A DNA stretch of 64,000 nucleotides from NCBI GenBank assembly GCA_944380545.1, contig CALWHV010000017.1:124001-188000 (forward strand), given 5' to 3'. The notes beneath the pieces are model-generated. The model saw only the letters and a program-made list of their open reading frames with translations, had not been told where the DNA came from and ran no database searches. Position numbers and translations under genes: made by a program. Below are positions 43,481 to 53,068 of the stretch, in pieces. The stretch is from an uncultured Eubacterium sp. GTDB taxonomy: Bacteria > Bacillota > Clostridia > Oscillospirales > Acutalibacteraceae. Position 1 is the stretch's first letter. The number at the start of each line of letters is the position of its first letter.

Positions 43481-44983
43481 ATGGAGAAAAAATATGTGCT
43501 TGCGCTTGACCAGGGAACAACAAGCTCCCGCGCCATCGTTTTTAACAAAAAGGGCGAGATAGTTGCAAAGGGGCAAAAGGAATTTAACCAATACTACCCA
43601 AAAAACGGCTGGGTTGAGCACGACCCTAACGAGATACTTTTTTCTGAGCTTGAAGCGGTGATAGAGGTTTTCCGCAGCGGAAAAATAAATCCGAGCGAGA
43701 TTGCCGCCATAGGCATCACGAACCAGCGCGAGACCACGATAGTGTGGGATAAGGAGACGGGCAAGCCCGTTTATAACGCCATCGTGTGGCAGTGCCGCCG
43801 CACGGCGGATTACTGCGAGGAGCTAAAGGCTCAGGGGCTGGGCGACTACATAAAGGACACGACCGGCCTGCTGATAGACGCTTATTTTTCCGGCACCAAA
43901 ATCAAATGGATACTTGACAATGTTGAGGGCGCAAGGGAGCGCGCGGAAAAGGGAGAGCTGCTTTTCGGCACGGTTGACACCTGGCTTATCTGGAACCTTA
44001 CGGCGGGCAAGGTGCATGTTACGGATTATTCAAACGCCTGCCGCACGATGCTTTTTGACATAGACAAGCTGCAGTGGGACCCGTATCTGTGCGAAAAGCT
44101 CGGCATACCGATGAATATGCTGCCTGAGGTAAAGCCCTCAAGCTGCGTTTACGGCGAATGTGTTAAATTTCCCGGAATGGACGCGATTGCCGGAGTGCCG
44201 ATTGCAAGCGCGATAGGCGACCAGCCCGGAGCGCTCTTCGGCCAAGGCTGCTTTGAGGAGGGCCAGGCGAAAAACACATACGGCACCGGCTGCTTTTTGC
44301 TGATGAACACGGGGGCCAAGCGCATAAACTCGCGCTCCAACCTGCTCACGGGCGTTGCCTGGGGGCTGGACGGGAAGATAACCTACGACCTTGAAGGCTC
44401 CGCGTTCAACGCGGGCTCCGTGATAAAATGGCTGCGCGACGAGGTGGAGCTTATCAAAAGCGCGCCCGAATGCGACATACTTGCAGAGCAGGTTGAGGAT
44501 TCAAACGGCCTGTTCTTTGTGCCGGCGTTCACTGGCCTCGGCGCGCCGTACTGGGATATGTACGCCCGCGGCTGTATGATAGGGCTTACAAGAAGCGTAA
44601 ACAAAAAGCACATCTGCCGCGCGGTGCTTGAGAGCATCACATATCAGATGACGGACCTGCTTGAGGCGATGATGGCGGACAGCGGCATACTGCTTAAGGA
44701 CCTGCGCGTTGACGGAGGCGCTTCAGTTTCTGACATAATGATGCAGATACAGGCGGATATGACGGGCGTTAATGTTAACAGGCCGGTAAACAAGGAGGCT
44801 ACGGCGCTCGGCGCGGCGTATCTTGCGGGGCTTGCCGTGGGCGTTTGGAGCGGCACGGACGAGATAGAGGCGAACAGGCAGGTTGAAAAGGTGTTTGTGC
44901 CCTCTATGGAAACGCAGAGGCGCAACGCGCTTTACGCAAACTGGAAGCGCGCCGTTGAGCGCTCCAGAAACTGGGAGAGATAA
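43481..44983 (+). CDS. glpK: Glycerol kinase
   Basis: This 500-residue FGGY kinase turns glycerol into glycerol 3-phosphate with ATP. It has the N-terminal phosphate loop ([13 protein letters not shown]), the NQRETT and WQCRRT blocks, and the FGGY signature region [13 protein letters not shown], plus the C-terminal VDGGAS motif. No glpF or glpD is adjacent. A palindrome at its promoter suggests substrate-dependent repression. The start has GGAAAGGG upstream. Confidence 0.97.
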   Translation: MEKKYVLALDQGTTSSRAIVFNKKGEIVAKGQKEFNQYYPKNGWVEHDPNEILFSELEAVIEVFRSGKINPSEIAAIGITNQRETTIVWDKETGKPVYNAIVWQCRRTADYCEELKAQGLGDYIKDTTGLLIDAYFSGTKIKWILDNVEGARERAEKGELLFGTVDTWLIWNLTAGKVHVTDYSNACRTMLFDIDKLQWDPYLCEKLGIPMNMLPEVKPSSCVYGECVKFPGMDAIAGVPIASAIGDQPGALFGQGCFEEGQAKNTYGTGCFLLMNTGAKRINSRSNLLTGVAWGLDGKITYDLEGSAFNAGSVIKWLRDEVELIKSAPECDILAEQVEDSNGLFFVPAFTGLGAPYWDMYARGCMIGLTRSVNKKHICRAVLESITYQMTDLLEAMMADSGILLKDLRVDGGASVSDIMMQIQADMTGVNVNRPVNKEATALGAAYLAGLAVGVWSGTDEIEANRQVEKVFVPSMETQRRNALYANWKRAVERSRNWER

Positions 44984-45023
44984 AGCGCTTTTGCGGCGCA
45001 AAACAACAATCGGAGGATATAAA

Positions 45024-46196
45024 ATGGACTACAAAAAGGAATCCCTTAAGCTGCACGAGCAGTGGAGGGGCAAGGTGGAGGTAACGGCGCGCGCAAAGGT
45101 GGACAGCAGCGAGGCGCTTTCGCTTGCTTACACGCCGGGCGTTGCGCAGCCCTGCCTTGAGATTCAAAAGGATTATTCAAAAAGCTGGGAGCTGACGCGC
45201 CGCTGGAATATGGCGGCTGTAATAACGGACGGCTCCGCCGTGCTTGGCCTGGGCGACATAGGGCCGGAGGCAGGTATGCCCGTTATGGAGGGCAAATGCG
45301 TGCTGTTTAAGGAGTTCGGCGGAGTAGATGCGTTTCCGCTTTGCGTGCGCACCAAGGATGTGGATGAATTCGTGCGCACCGTTTACAACATCAGCGGCTC
45401 CTTCGGCGGCATAAATCTTGAGGACATTGCCGCTCCCCGCTGCTTTGAGATAGAGGAAAAGCTTAAAAAGCTGTGCGATATTCCTATCTTTCACGACGAC
45501 CAGCACGGCACCGCCGTTGTTGTGAGCGCGGCTTTGATAAACGCCTCGCGCCTTACGGGCAAGCCGCTTTCGGAATGCTGCGCCGTTATAAACGGCTCCG
45601 GCGCGGCGGGGATAGCGATTGCAAAGCTGCTTATCCGCCTTGGAATAGGCGACGCTGTGCTGTGTGACAGGACGGGCGCGATATATTCCGGCAGAGAGGG
45701 GTTAAACCCCTACAAGGCGCAGGTTGCCGAGATGAGCAACAGGCGCGGCGTTAAGGGAACGCTTGCCGACGCCGTTAAGGGAAGCGACATATTCATAGGC
45801 GTTTCCGCGCCCGGAGTGCTGACGCAGGAAATGGTTAAAACAATGAACAAGGACGCAGTGGTGCTGGCTATGGCGAACCCCGTGCCGGAGATAATGCCCG
45901 ACGAGGCAAAGGCCGCCGGCGCGGCGATAGTGGGCACGGGCAGATCCGATTTTCCGAACCAGATAAACAATGTGGTGGCGTTTCCCGGCATATTCCGCGG
46001 CGCGCTTGATGTTAGGGCAAGCAGCATAACAGAGAATATGAAGATCGCCGCAGCGGAGGCGATTGCCGGCCTTGTGGGCGACGGGGAGCTGAAGCCCGAT
46101 TACATCCTGCCGTTTGCGTTTGACGCGCGCGTTAAGGACGCTGTTGCCGGCGCGGTGGCAGACGCGGCAAGAAAAGACGGCGTTGCAAGGATATAG
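45024..46196 (+). CDS. maeB: NAD(P)-dependent malic enzyme
   Basis: It starts at MDYKK (45024, 390 residues) with GGAGG 8 bases upstream. It decarboxylates malate to pyruvate, making NAD(P)H. Visible are YTPGVAQP with the catalytic tyrosine, the metal/lysine block MEGKCVLFKEF, FHDDQHGTAVV, and the dinucleotide fold NGSGAAGIAIA. It lacks the C-terminal phosphotransacetylase-like domain of long MaeB. It follows glpK by 40 bases and may be co-transcribed. Confidence 0.93.
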   Translation: MDYKKESLKLHEQWRGKVEVTARAKVDSSEALSLAYTPGVAQPCLEIQKDYSKSWELTRRWNMAAVITDGSAVLGLGDIGPEAGMPVMEGKCVLFKEFGGVDAFPLCVRTKDVDEFVRTVYNISGSFGGINLEDIAAPRCFEIEEKLKKLCDIPIFHDDQHGTAVVVSAALINASRLTGKPLSECCAVINGSGAAGIAIAKLLIRLGIGDAVLCDRTGAIYSGREGLNPYKAQVAEMSNRRGVKGTLADAVKGSDIFIGVSAPGVLTQEMVKTMNKDAVVLAMANPVPEIMPDEAKAAGAAIVGTGRSDFPNQINNVVAFPGIFRGALDVRASSITENMKIAAAEAIAGLVGDGELKPDYILPFAFDARVKDAVAGAVADAARKDGVARI

Positions 46197-46258
46197 CGTG
46201 CGGCGCAGTATATAATGTATATAATTAAATAATGTATAATACGGCGATACGCAAAAGA

Positions 46259-46291
46259 GCGCCGCGGGGGCTTACACCCTGCGGCGCTTTT
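46259..46291. terminator. Intrinsic terminator after malic enzyme
   Basis: Stem GCGCCGC (46259-46265) with GCGGCGC (46281-46287), extended by GGG/CCC, then TTTTATTAT on plus. An AAAA run on the other side makes it usable from the convergent minus gene as well. Confidence 0.85.
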
Positions 46292-46332
46292 ATTATGCCG
46301 ATAAAAATCGAGCATTATTCTCATTGCGAGGC

Positions 46333-47955
46333 TTATTTTGTTTGAGCCGTGAGCGCGGCTATCCTTTCATTTACGCGCTCGCGCATTTGGAGCAGCCATT
46401 TTGCGCTGTGCGGATATTCGCTGAAGGTGAGCGGCGAATCAAGCCCCTCTTCAAGAACGCGAATCGCCTCCTCGCGCCCCGCGAGGCTTTCAAGAAGCCT
46501 TAGCGCGCGAAGGTCGCTGACAGCGTCTGCAAACAGATGCAGCCTTATTGAATCCAGCGGCTCTAAATCGTTGCCGGGATAGACCACATAGCTGTCGCCC
46601 GCCGGAAATTTGCCGCCGGCGTCCGATTCCGCAAACGGGTCTGCAAGGCGCTTTGAAAAACGAGTGTAGTAAAAATTATAGCCCCAGTGAAGAAAGCCGC
46701 TGACATCAAATTTGAAAAGCTGCGCGCCGATGACGCGGCAGCGCTCGGACGGCATGGCGAAAAATCTGTTTGACACATATTTTTTGCCCTGCGCGCTGCA
46801 GTAGTAAGCCCAAAGCTCCGGCACATTGCCGATAAACGGCTCTATATGGTCCGTTGCCGGAATCGGGCAGCGCACCGCGCCGTTTTGATAAAACGAATAA
46901 TCGGAAAGCGCGTCTACTATCTTGAAGCCGTCAAAATTGCGCTTGACCGTATCCGCCGCCTTTTGATAGGCGCGAAGCTGGCGCTTTGCAGGCTCGTCAG
47001 AAACATGGATAAGGCAGCGCTCGGTTATTCCCTTTTTATCCGCATACTTCTTAAACGCCGATGCAAACTGCTCAAGGAAGAGGCGGTAGCGCTTGCCCGA
47101 TGCGCTTGTTGACCAGCCGAAGATCCTTTTTTCCCTGCCGTTTACGCGGGCGATTATCTTTGGCGCGTGCCTTGCGCCCCACTGGGTGAACAGGTGGCTC
47201 ATCTCAAAATACTCTATGCCGCAGCTGCGGCACATATCCACCCATTTATCAAGCTGCTCAAACGAAAATTCATAGCTGCTGCCGTTTTTCACAACGCCAA
47301 CGAGCTGAACGGTGGGCCTTTCGCCGCCGGGCTTAGTATCAAGCGGAGGGGTGAAGAGCGGGGTCAGCACGCAGTTCATACCGTTTTGAACCGCGCGGCG
47401 CAGAAAATTCTCCGTACAACGCCAATATTCGGGTGAAAACGCCTCAAAGCCATAATAGCTCATAAGGCAGTCCGTATGAAACCAGTTTGTGTAGATAAGC
47501 TCCTGAGCGGGAAGCTCGCAGCCTATGACATCAAGGCGCAGCGTTTTTGCCGCCCCGCCGCAGGTGAATTCAAGCTCAAAGCTGCCGGCTCGTGAGGCGC
47601 AGACGCGCGCCCACACGCAGCAAAGGCCCGTTTTTGGCGCAGTGAAAGACGAGCCTGAGAGCGGACGCAGCAGATCGGGATACGCCGGATGAACGCCCGG
47701 TATATAATAATCGTCCGCATTTTTGTCACGCACGAAGCCTGCCGGTATCTCCTCAACAAGGCTTAGCGAAACGGACACCCCGTTCGGGATATTTGCCGAA
47801 AGCTCCACCCTCTCCCCTTTTTCCGCGGAAAAAAGCAGCTGAAACGAGCTTTTTTCGTTTACCATTGCGGAATATTCCGCATAGGGCTCAAAATCCGGCT
47901 TTGAATCGTGAAACACTTTTTCGAGAGGGGATATTATATTGATCAGCCTTGCCAT
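46333..47955 (-). CDS. DUF4091 glycoside-hydrolase-like protein
   Basis: Start at MARLI (47955, 540 residues), with AAGGAGG 7 bases upstream. The N-terminal 170 residues are beta-rich; the rest is a TIM-barrel-like region with NWFHTDCL, ISHxFTQWG-type and HVSDEP blocks and the end motif YPG-x-D-x-x-x-x-DSIRL typical of DUF4091 proteins. These are linked to polysaccharide use, but the reaction is not established. No signal peptide, so it acts inside the cell, perhaps on imported oligosaccharides, like the GH29 and large GH-like proteins nearby. Confidence 0.8.
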   Translation of the reverse strand: MARLINIISPLEKVFHDSKPDFEPYAEYSAMVNEKSSFQLLFSAEKGERVELSANIPNGVSVSLSLVEEIPAGFVRDKNADDYYIPGVHPAYPDLLRPLSGSSFTAPKTGLCCVWARVCASRAGSFELEFTCGGAAKTLRLDVIGCELPAQELIYTNWFHTDCLMSYYGFEAFSPEYWRCTENFLRRAVQNGMNCVLTPLFTPPLDTKPGGERPTVQLVGVVKNGSSYEFSFEQLDKWVDMCRSCGIEYFEMSHLFTQWGARHAPKIIARVNGREKRIFGWSTSASGKRYRLFLEQFASAFKKYADKKGITERCLIHVSDEPAKRQLRAYQKAADTVKRNFDGFKIVDALSDYSFYQNGAVRCPIPATDHIEPFIGNVPELWAYYCSAQGKKYVSNRFFAMPSERCRVIGAQLFKFDVSGFLHWGYNFYYTRFSKRLADPFAESDAGGKFPAGDSYVVYPGNDLEPLDSIRLHLFADAVSDLRALRLLESLAGREEAIRVLEEGLDSPLTFSEYPHSAKWLLQMRERVNERIAALTAQTK

Positions 47956-48022
47956 AAGCTTCCTCCTTGCACGGCGGCGCAAGCCGCGTTTTGCCAATAT
48001 ATTTTACCAAAGAAGCGGGCAT

Positions 48023-48053
48023 TTGTAAAGGCGAAGCGCGGTTTGTTTATAAT
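48023..48053 (+). promoter_or_regulatory. Candidate bipA promoter
   Basis: TTGTAA (48023-48028) and a consensus TATAAT (48048-48053), but the spacer is 19 bases, longer than ideal. Confidence 0.4.
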
Positions 48054-48154
48054 TTAATAATATGCCTTGCCAAACACGGCGCATAGTGGTAAAATACAAG
48101 CGCATAAAAATCCGCGGCGTTTTGCGCCAGCTTATTGATTCGGAGAGTGAAAAT

Positions 48155-49978
48155 ATGAACAACAGCGATATCAGAAACATTGCCATAATCGCGCATGTTG
48201 ACCACGGCAAGACCACGCTTGTTGACGAGATGCTGCGCCAAAGCGGCACCTTTCGCGCCAACGAGGTGGTGGACGAGCGCGTTATGGACAGCAACGACCT
48301 TGAGCGCGAGCGCGGCATAACGATACTTTCCAAAAACACGGCGGTACATTATAACGGCGTTAAGATAAACATCGTTGACACTCCCGGCCACGCCGATTTC
48401 GGCGGCGAGGTGGAGCGCATACTTACCATGGTGGACGGCGTGCTTCTGCTTGTGGACGCGTTTGAGGGCTGTATGCCGCAGACGCGCTTTGTGCTGAGCA
48501 AGGCGCTGGCGCTCAACAAGACCCCGCTTGTTGTTATCAACAAGATAGACAGACCCGGCGCGCGCCCCGCGGAGGTCATAGACGAGGTGCTTGACCTTTT
48601 CATAGAGCTTGGGGCAAACGATGATCAGATAGAATTTCCCGTTATCTACGCCTCTGCAAAGGACGGCTATGCAAGCGAGGACGAGAATGTGCGCGAGGGC
48701 GACCTGCGCCCGCTTTTTGACGCGATTTTGAAATACATACCCGCCCCCGCGGGCGACAGGAGCGGCGCGGCGCAGATGCTGTTTTCCTCTCTTGAATACG
48801 ACGAATATGTTGGCAGGATAGGCATCGGCAGAGTTGAGCGCGGCTCCATCAAGGTGAACACGCCCTATGTGCTGTGCAAGCAGGACGGCGGCAGAGAAAA
48901 TATAAGGATAACAAAATTCTTTCAGTTTGAGGGGCTTAAAAGAGTGCCCTGCCAGGAGGCGGACGCAGGCGAGATAGTTTGCGTTGCCGGCATACCCGAC
49001 CTCAATATAGGCGAGACCGTGTGCGACCCGGAGCATATTGAGCCGCTGCCGTTCGTTAAAATAGACGAGCCCACGATAAGCATGAATTTTATGGTGAACG
49101 ACTCGCCCTTTGCAGGCAGGGAGGGCAAATATGTAACGAGCCGCAATATAAGGGACAGGCTTTTTAAAGAAATAGAAACGAATGTTTCAATGCGCGTGGA
49201 GGAAACGGATTCAACAGACACCTTTAAGGTTTCCGGCCGCGGAGAGCTGCACCTTTCAATACTGATTGAAACGATGCGCCGCGAAAATTATGAATTTCAG
49301 GTATCGCGCCCGCAGGTCATCCTTAAAAAGGACGAGGAAACGGGCCGCACCCTTGAGCCGATGGAGCTTGCCATAATAGAAGTGCCGGAGGAATATGTGG
49401 GCAGCGTTATAGAAAAGCTCTGCTCGCGCAAGGGCGAGGTTGAAAAGATGGACACGCGCACCACGGGAATGACGCACCTTGAAATAAAAATACCCTCGCG
49501 CGGTCTTATAGGCTACAGAAGCGAATTTCTGACGGACACAAACGGAAACGGCATTATGAACCAGCTTTTTGCCGGATACGAGCCGTATAAGGGCGACATC
49601 GCCACAAGAACGCGCGGCTCGATCGTGGCGCACGAAACGGGCGTTTCAACGGGCTACGGGCTTTGGAACTCGCAGGACAGGGGCAGGCTGTTTATAGGCC
49701 CCGGCGTTGATGTGTACGAGGGTATGATTGTGGGCGAATGTAACAAAAACGAGGATGTTATCTGCAATGTGTGCAGGAAAAAGCATGTTACCAACACGCG
49801 CGCCAGCGGCTCCGACGAAGCGCTGAAGCTTGTGCCGCCCACAACGCTTTCTCTTGAGCAGAGCATGGAATTCCTTGCGGACGACGAGCTTTTGGAGATA
49901 ACTCCGAAATCCATCCGCCTGAGAAAAACGATACTTGACAAGAGTCTTCGCCTGAAGGCGGAAAGCAGAAAAAAATGA
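48155..49978 (+). CDS. typA: BipA/TypA ribosome-associated GTPase
   Basis: Start at MNNSD (48155, 607 residues) with GGAGAG upstream. GTPase motifs: [29 protein letters not shown]. The EF-G-like domains follow, and the BipA-specific C-terminal domain ([24 protein letters not shown]) is present. BipA helps 50S assembly and translation under stress. It ends at a strong terminator. Confidence 0.97.
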   Translation: MNNSDIRNIAIIAHVDHGKTTLVDEMLRQSGTFRANEVVDERVMDSNDLERERGITILSKNTAVHYNGVKINIVDTPGHADFGGEVERILTMVDGVLLLVDAFEGCMPQTRFVLSKALALNKTPLVVINKIDRPGARPAEVIDEVLDLFIELGANDDQIEFPVIYASAKDGYASEDENVREGDLRPLFDAILKYIPAPAGDRSGAAQMLFSSLEYDEYVGRIGIGRVERGSIKVNTPYVLCKQDGGRENIRITKFFQFEGLKRVPCQEADAGEIVCVAGIPDLNIGETVCDPEHIEPLPFVKIDEPTISMNFMVNDSPFAGREGKYVTSRNIRDRLFKEIETNVSMRVEETDSTDTFKVSGRGELHLSILIETMRRENYEFQVSRPQVILKKDEETGRTLEPMELAIIEVPEEYVGSVIEKLCSRKGEVEKMDTRTTGMTHLEIKIPSRGLIGYRSEFLTDTNGNGIMNQLFAGYEPYKGDIATRTRGSIVAHETGVSTGYGLWNSQDRGRLFIGPGVDVYEGMIVGECNKNEDVICNVCRKKHVTNTRASGSDEALKLVPPTTLSLEQSMEFLADDELLEITPKSIRLRKTILDKSLRLKAESRKK

Positions 49979-49980
49979 TT

Positions 49981-50016
49981 AAAGCAGGAGCAGGGCTTGA
50001 CCCCGCTCCTGCTTTT
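49981..50016 (+). terminator. typA terminator
   Basis: 11-bp stem AAAGCAGGAGC (49981-49991) with GCTCCTGCTTT (50005-50015), plus GGG/CCC inside, then TTTTCTGTTTT. Confidence 0.9.
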
Positions 50017-50031
50017 CTGTTTTCATAAATA

Positions 50032-50176
50032 TTATTGCCGTAAAAAATCATATGTTTTGAAAAAGGCAACGGTTCTTGTGTTGGCTTCGTTCATCGCCGC
50101 GTATTTTGCGGCAAGCTGCGTGTTCCTCTCAATCGCAGACAATTTATCAAGCAGCGCGCTGTTTTGGCTTTTAACG
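50032..50176 (-). pseudogene. Possible antisense gene remnant (C-terminal fragment)
   Basis: On the minus strand the last 47 codons read like a real helical C-terminus (NSALLDKLSAIERN, then AAKYAAMNEANTRT, ending FLRQ), while the residues upstream in that frame are antisense to the XRE sequence and look random. This suggests the tail of a lost minus-strand gene. The evidence is composition only. Confidence 0.35.
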
Positions 50177-50383
50177 CTGAGGACCGAAAAGAGGATTTCG
50201 CAGACGGACCTTGCCGCGCGTATGCAGACGCTTAATGTGAATATAGACCAACAGATGATAAGCAAGATAGAGAAAAACCAGCGGCAGGTAACGGATTACG
50301 AGCTTGCCGCCTTTTGCAAATGCCTTGGCGTTTCGCCGAAAGATATGCTGGCGGATTTTGACAGCGACGGCGTTGACATTTGA
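50177..50383 (+). pseudogene. Truncated XRE-family DNA-binding regulator
   Basis: The 69 codons encode most of an XRE helix-turn-helix (LRTEKRISQTDLAARM, then QQMISKIEKNQRQVTDYELAA and CLGVSPKDML). The usual N-terminal start (about 8-10 residues) is missing. The frame stays open upstream, but only with TTG/GTG starts, without a good RBS, through sequence that looks antisense to another gene. It may be a broken gene, or a fused short membrane segment may give a new start. An assembly error is a further option. Confidence 0.55.
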
Positions 50384-50431
50384 GCCGTTATGGGGTAATA
50401 TTTTTCTGTATCAAAGCTGCCGGAGGGAAGT

Positions 50432-51475
50432 ATGGAAAAAGCGGGATTATACATCCACATACCGTTTTGCGCGTACAAGTGCCCGTACTGCGATTTTTAT
50501 TCCGGCAGGTACGAGGAGAGCGCGGCGGAGAAATATGTTGAGCGCGCGGCTGCTGAATTTGAAAAATGGCGCGGCGCGGAGTTTGACACGGTGTATCTTG
50601 GCGGCGGCACGCCGAGCATACTGCCCGCGCGGCTTATCGCGCAGCTGCTGGAGGCTGCCGGAAAAAGCTTTTGCATAAGCGGCGGCAGCGAAATAACGAT
50701 AGAATATAACCCCTCTAAAGACCTGAGAGCCGATATCCGCGAATACGCCGCGATGGGGATAAACCGCGTGTCGCTCGGTATGCAGAGCGCGGTTGACGAG
50801 GAGCGGCGCGCGCTCGGCAGGCGCGCCGAAGCGGCTCAGGTCGAAGCCGCCGTTTGCGCCGTGCAAAGCGCCGGAATAGAAAACATCAGCCTTGATGTGA
50901 TGCTGGGGATTCCGAAGCAGACGAAAAAAAGCCTTGAAAAAACATTTGATTTTATCAGGAAGCTGGGCGTGCCGCACATATCGGCATATATGCTGAAGCT
51001 TGAGGAGAACACGCCTTTTTACAAGATGAAGGACAGCCTTGAGCTGCCGGGCGACGACGACACGGCTGAGATGTATCTTAAGACCTGCGAGGCGATGGAG
51101 GCGGCGGGACTGCGGCAGTATGAGATAAGCAATTTTGCAAGGCCGGGCTTTGAGAGCCGCCACAATATGAAATACTGGCGGCTGATTCCGTATCTGGGCA
51201 TCGGAGCGAGCGCCCATTCCTTTTGGGGCGGCGAAAGATTCCACTATTCGGGCGATATGGAGATAATAAGCGACGGCAGCGGCGGCTCGGACGCGGAGCG
51301 CGTGATGCTGGGGCTGCGCCTTTGCGAGGGAGTGGAGACGCAGCTTATAAAAAAGGACATATCCCCCTATGTTCTCGGCGGATTTATGAGGACCGACGGC
51401 GCTCGCGTATCCTTTACGCCGAGGGGCTTTCTGGTTTCAAACACGATACTTTCTGAGCTTATAGACGAGATTTGA
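50432..51475 (+). CDS. hemW: HemW, radical SAM heme chaperone
   Basis: This 347-residue protein has the radical SAM cluster motif CxxxCxxC (C13, C17, C20: FCAYKCPYC), GGGTPS, and the HemW-type C-terminal domain. It belongs to the HemN-like family but matches HemW, which binds heme and helps insert it, rather than oxidising coproporphyrinogen. GGAGGGAA precedes the ATG. No heme genes are close by. Confidence 0.93.
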   Translation: MEKAGLYIHIPFCAYKCPYCDFYSGRYEESAAEKYVERAAAEFEKWRGAEFDTVYLGGGTPSILPARLIAQLLEAAGKSFCISGGSEITIEYNPSKDLRADIREYAAMGINRVSLGMQSAVDEERRALGRRAEAAQVEAAVCAVQSAGIENISLDVMLGIPKQTKKSLEKTFDFIRKLGVPHISAYMLKLEENTPFYKMKDSLELPGDDDTAEMYLKTCEAMEAAGLRQYEISNFARPGFESRHNMKYWRLIPYLGIGASAHSFWGGERFHYSGDMEIISDGSGGSDAERVMLGLRLCEGVETQLIKKDISPYVLGGFMRTDGARVSFTPRGFLVSNTILSELIDEI

Positions 51476-51484
51476 CAGCGCATA

Positions 51485-51519
51485 AAAGCGGCGTTCCCTT
51501 TGATTGGGAACGCCGCTTT
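51485..51519. terminator. Intrinsic terminator between hemW and GH29
   Basis: Perfect 14-bp stem (51485-51498 with 51506-51519), 7-base loop, between convergent genes. The AAAG/CTTT ends give short U-tracts in both directions. Confidence 0.88.
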
Positions 51520-51535
51520 GCCGTTTGGAGCCGAT

Positions 51536-52996
51536 TTAATCCACCTTTACCTCTATGCACACGGGCAGGGAATTATCCAGCCCCTGCGGCAGGGTTACGG
51601 TGAAGCATTTTTCGGTTTGCTCAAAATCGAGCTTTGCGCCGCCGAGCAGGCGCACGGATTCTATACGGTATCTTATGCCGCCCTCGTTTGCGCGGCGCAG
51701 GCTTTTGATCTTGAGCTTTTTGCCGGGATTCTGCGCCATCGGGAACACGAAGATCCTGCCGGGCTTAACGGTGAAGCAGTAATCGCCGCGGTGAAAGCGC
51801 TTGTTTTCCTTAAACGAGCCGTTCTTGCTTTTTTTGCCCTCAAACGCAGCCACCTCAAACGGGTACGAGCCGCGTATAGCAGCGCCGTTGACCTGCATCC
51901 ACACGCCTATCTCGCGCAGGAGGCGCTGCTCCTGCTCGCAGATCCTGCCGTTTGCCATCGGCCCTACATTGAGCATAAAGCAGCCGTTTTTTGAAACCAC
52001 CTCTATCATATTGCGGATGATCTCGCCCGCCGTTTTGAACCTGTTGCCGTTTGTGTAGCCCCAGGAATTTTTAGCCGCGGCGGTATCGTTTTGCCAAATC
52101 TTGGGCAGGGCGCCGGAGGTCTGCCCGCGCTCAACATCAAAAACGGCGCAGCCGTCAAACACGGCTCCCCACTTATAAAAGACGCATACCTCCCTGCCCC
52201 ATTCCAAACCGCGGTTATAATAATAAGCAAGGAATTTTTTTACATAGGGGCGAAATTCGTCCTTTTGAATCCACCAGTCAAAATACACAGCCTCCGGGCG
52301 GTTGACATCAATCATCTCGCACGCAGAGGCAAGCCAGTCGCGCAGCCATTCCTCGGTGGCGGTTATCTCCTTATCCGTTTTATACACATTGCCGCTTTCA
52401 GGCACATAGGCGGGGCCGTAAAGATCGGGATAAAGCCCCCTTGCACATTCGGAATCGGGATAATAGCGGCGCGCGCCGTTCATAAACCAATAATGCTCGG
52501 CGCGGTGGTTGCTCATCATAAAGCCGAGGCCCTCGCTGTCGCACGCGTCGTGAAGCTCAGCCATATAATCGCGCCCGTTGAGCTCCATCATATTCCACCT
52601 GTTGAGGCTGCTGGCATACATCTTAACGCCGTCGTGATGCTCGCCGACGGGCATTATGTAGCCCGCGCCGCTCTGCTTGAACAGCCGCGCCCACTCGTGC
52701 GCGTCAAAGCTGTCCGGCTTGAACCGCTCTACAAAATTACGGTATTCGAATTTCATACCGTATTTGCAGGCGTGGTGAACATTGCAGGGCTGCCCTTTTA
52801 TATACATCAGGCGCGGGTACCATTCCGTTGCGAACGCGGGAATAGAATAAACGCCCCAGTGGATAAAAATGCCGAAGCGCTTTTCGCGCAGATACGACGG
52901 CGGCTTAAACTGCGAAAGGCTCTGCCAGTTATCCTTGTAAAAGCCGTTTGCTATTACCTCGTCCACCTTTAAAAGATAATCGTCTATCCTGCTCAT
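51536..52996 (-). CDS. Alpha-L-fucosidase, GH29 family
   Basis: This 486-residue enzyme has the GH29 start (REKRFGIFIHWGVYSIPAF, 38-55), GEHHDG (118-123), and the probable nucleophile D240 in VYFDWW. It ends with a beta-sandwich domain. It hydrolyses alpha-linked L-fucose. No signal peptide, so it acts on sugars taken up by the cell. It sits downstream of the large GH-like gene on the same strand, 72 bases away, likely one operon for host or plant glycan use. Confidence 0.92.
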   Translation of the reverse strand: MSRIDDYLLKVDEVIANGFYKDNWQSLSQFKPPSYLREKRFGIFIHWGVYSIPAFATEWYPRLMYIKGQPCNVHHACKYGMKFEYRNFVERFKPDSFDAHEWARLFKQSGAGYIMPVGEHHDGVKMYASSLNRWNMMELNGRDYMAELHDACDSEGLGFMMSNHRAEHYWFMNGARRYYPDSECARGLYPDLYGPAYVPESGNVYKTDKEITATEEWLRDWLASACEMIDVNRPEAVYFDWWIQKDEFRPYVKKFLAYYYNRGLEWGREVCVFYKWGAVFDGCAVFDVERGQTSGALPKIWQNDTAAAKNSWGYTNGNRFKTAGEIIRNMIEVVSKNGCFMLNVGPMANGRICEQEQRLLREIGVWMQVNGAAIRGSYPFEVAAFEGKKSKNGSFKENKRFHRGDYCFTVKPGRIFVFPMAQNPGKKLKIKSLRRANEGGIRYRIESVRLLGGAKLDFEQTEKCFTVTLPQGLDNSLPVCIEVKVD

Positions 52997-53068
52997 TTCT
53001 TTCTCCTTTACCGAACGCCGTGCGCCGAGATTCGCCTGACCGGCGCGTTTTCACATTTCCCTGCCGAA

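Noticed and set aside
48047..49036. 329-codon minus-strand frame over typA
   Set aside because: Antisense to a highly conserved GTPase gene; rich in His, Ala and Val as expected for a complement of GC-biased codons.
50447..51244. 265-codon minus-strand frame over hemW
   Set aside because: Antisense to the radical SAM gene, Arg/Ala/Val-rich, no RBS.
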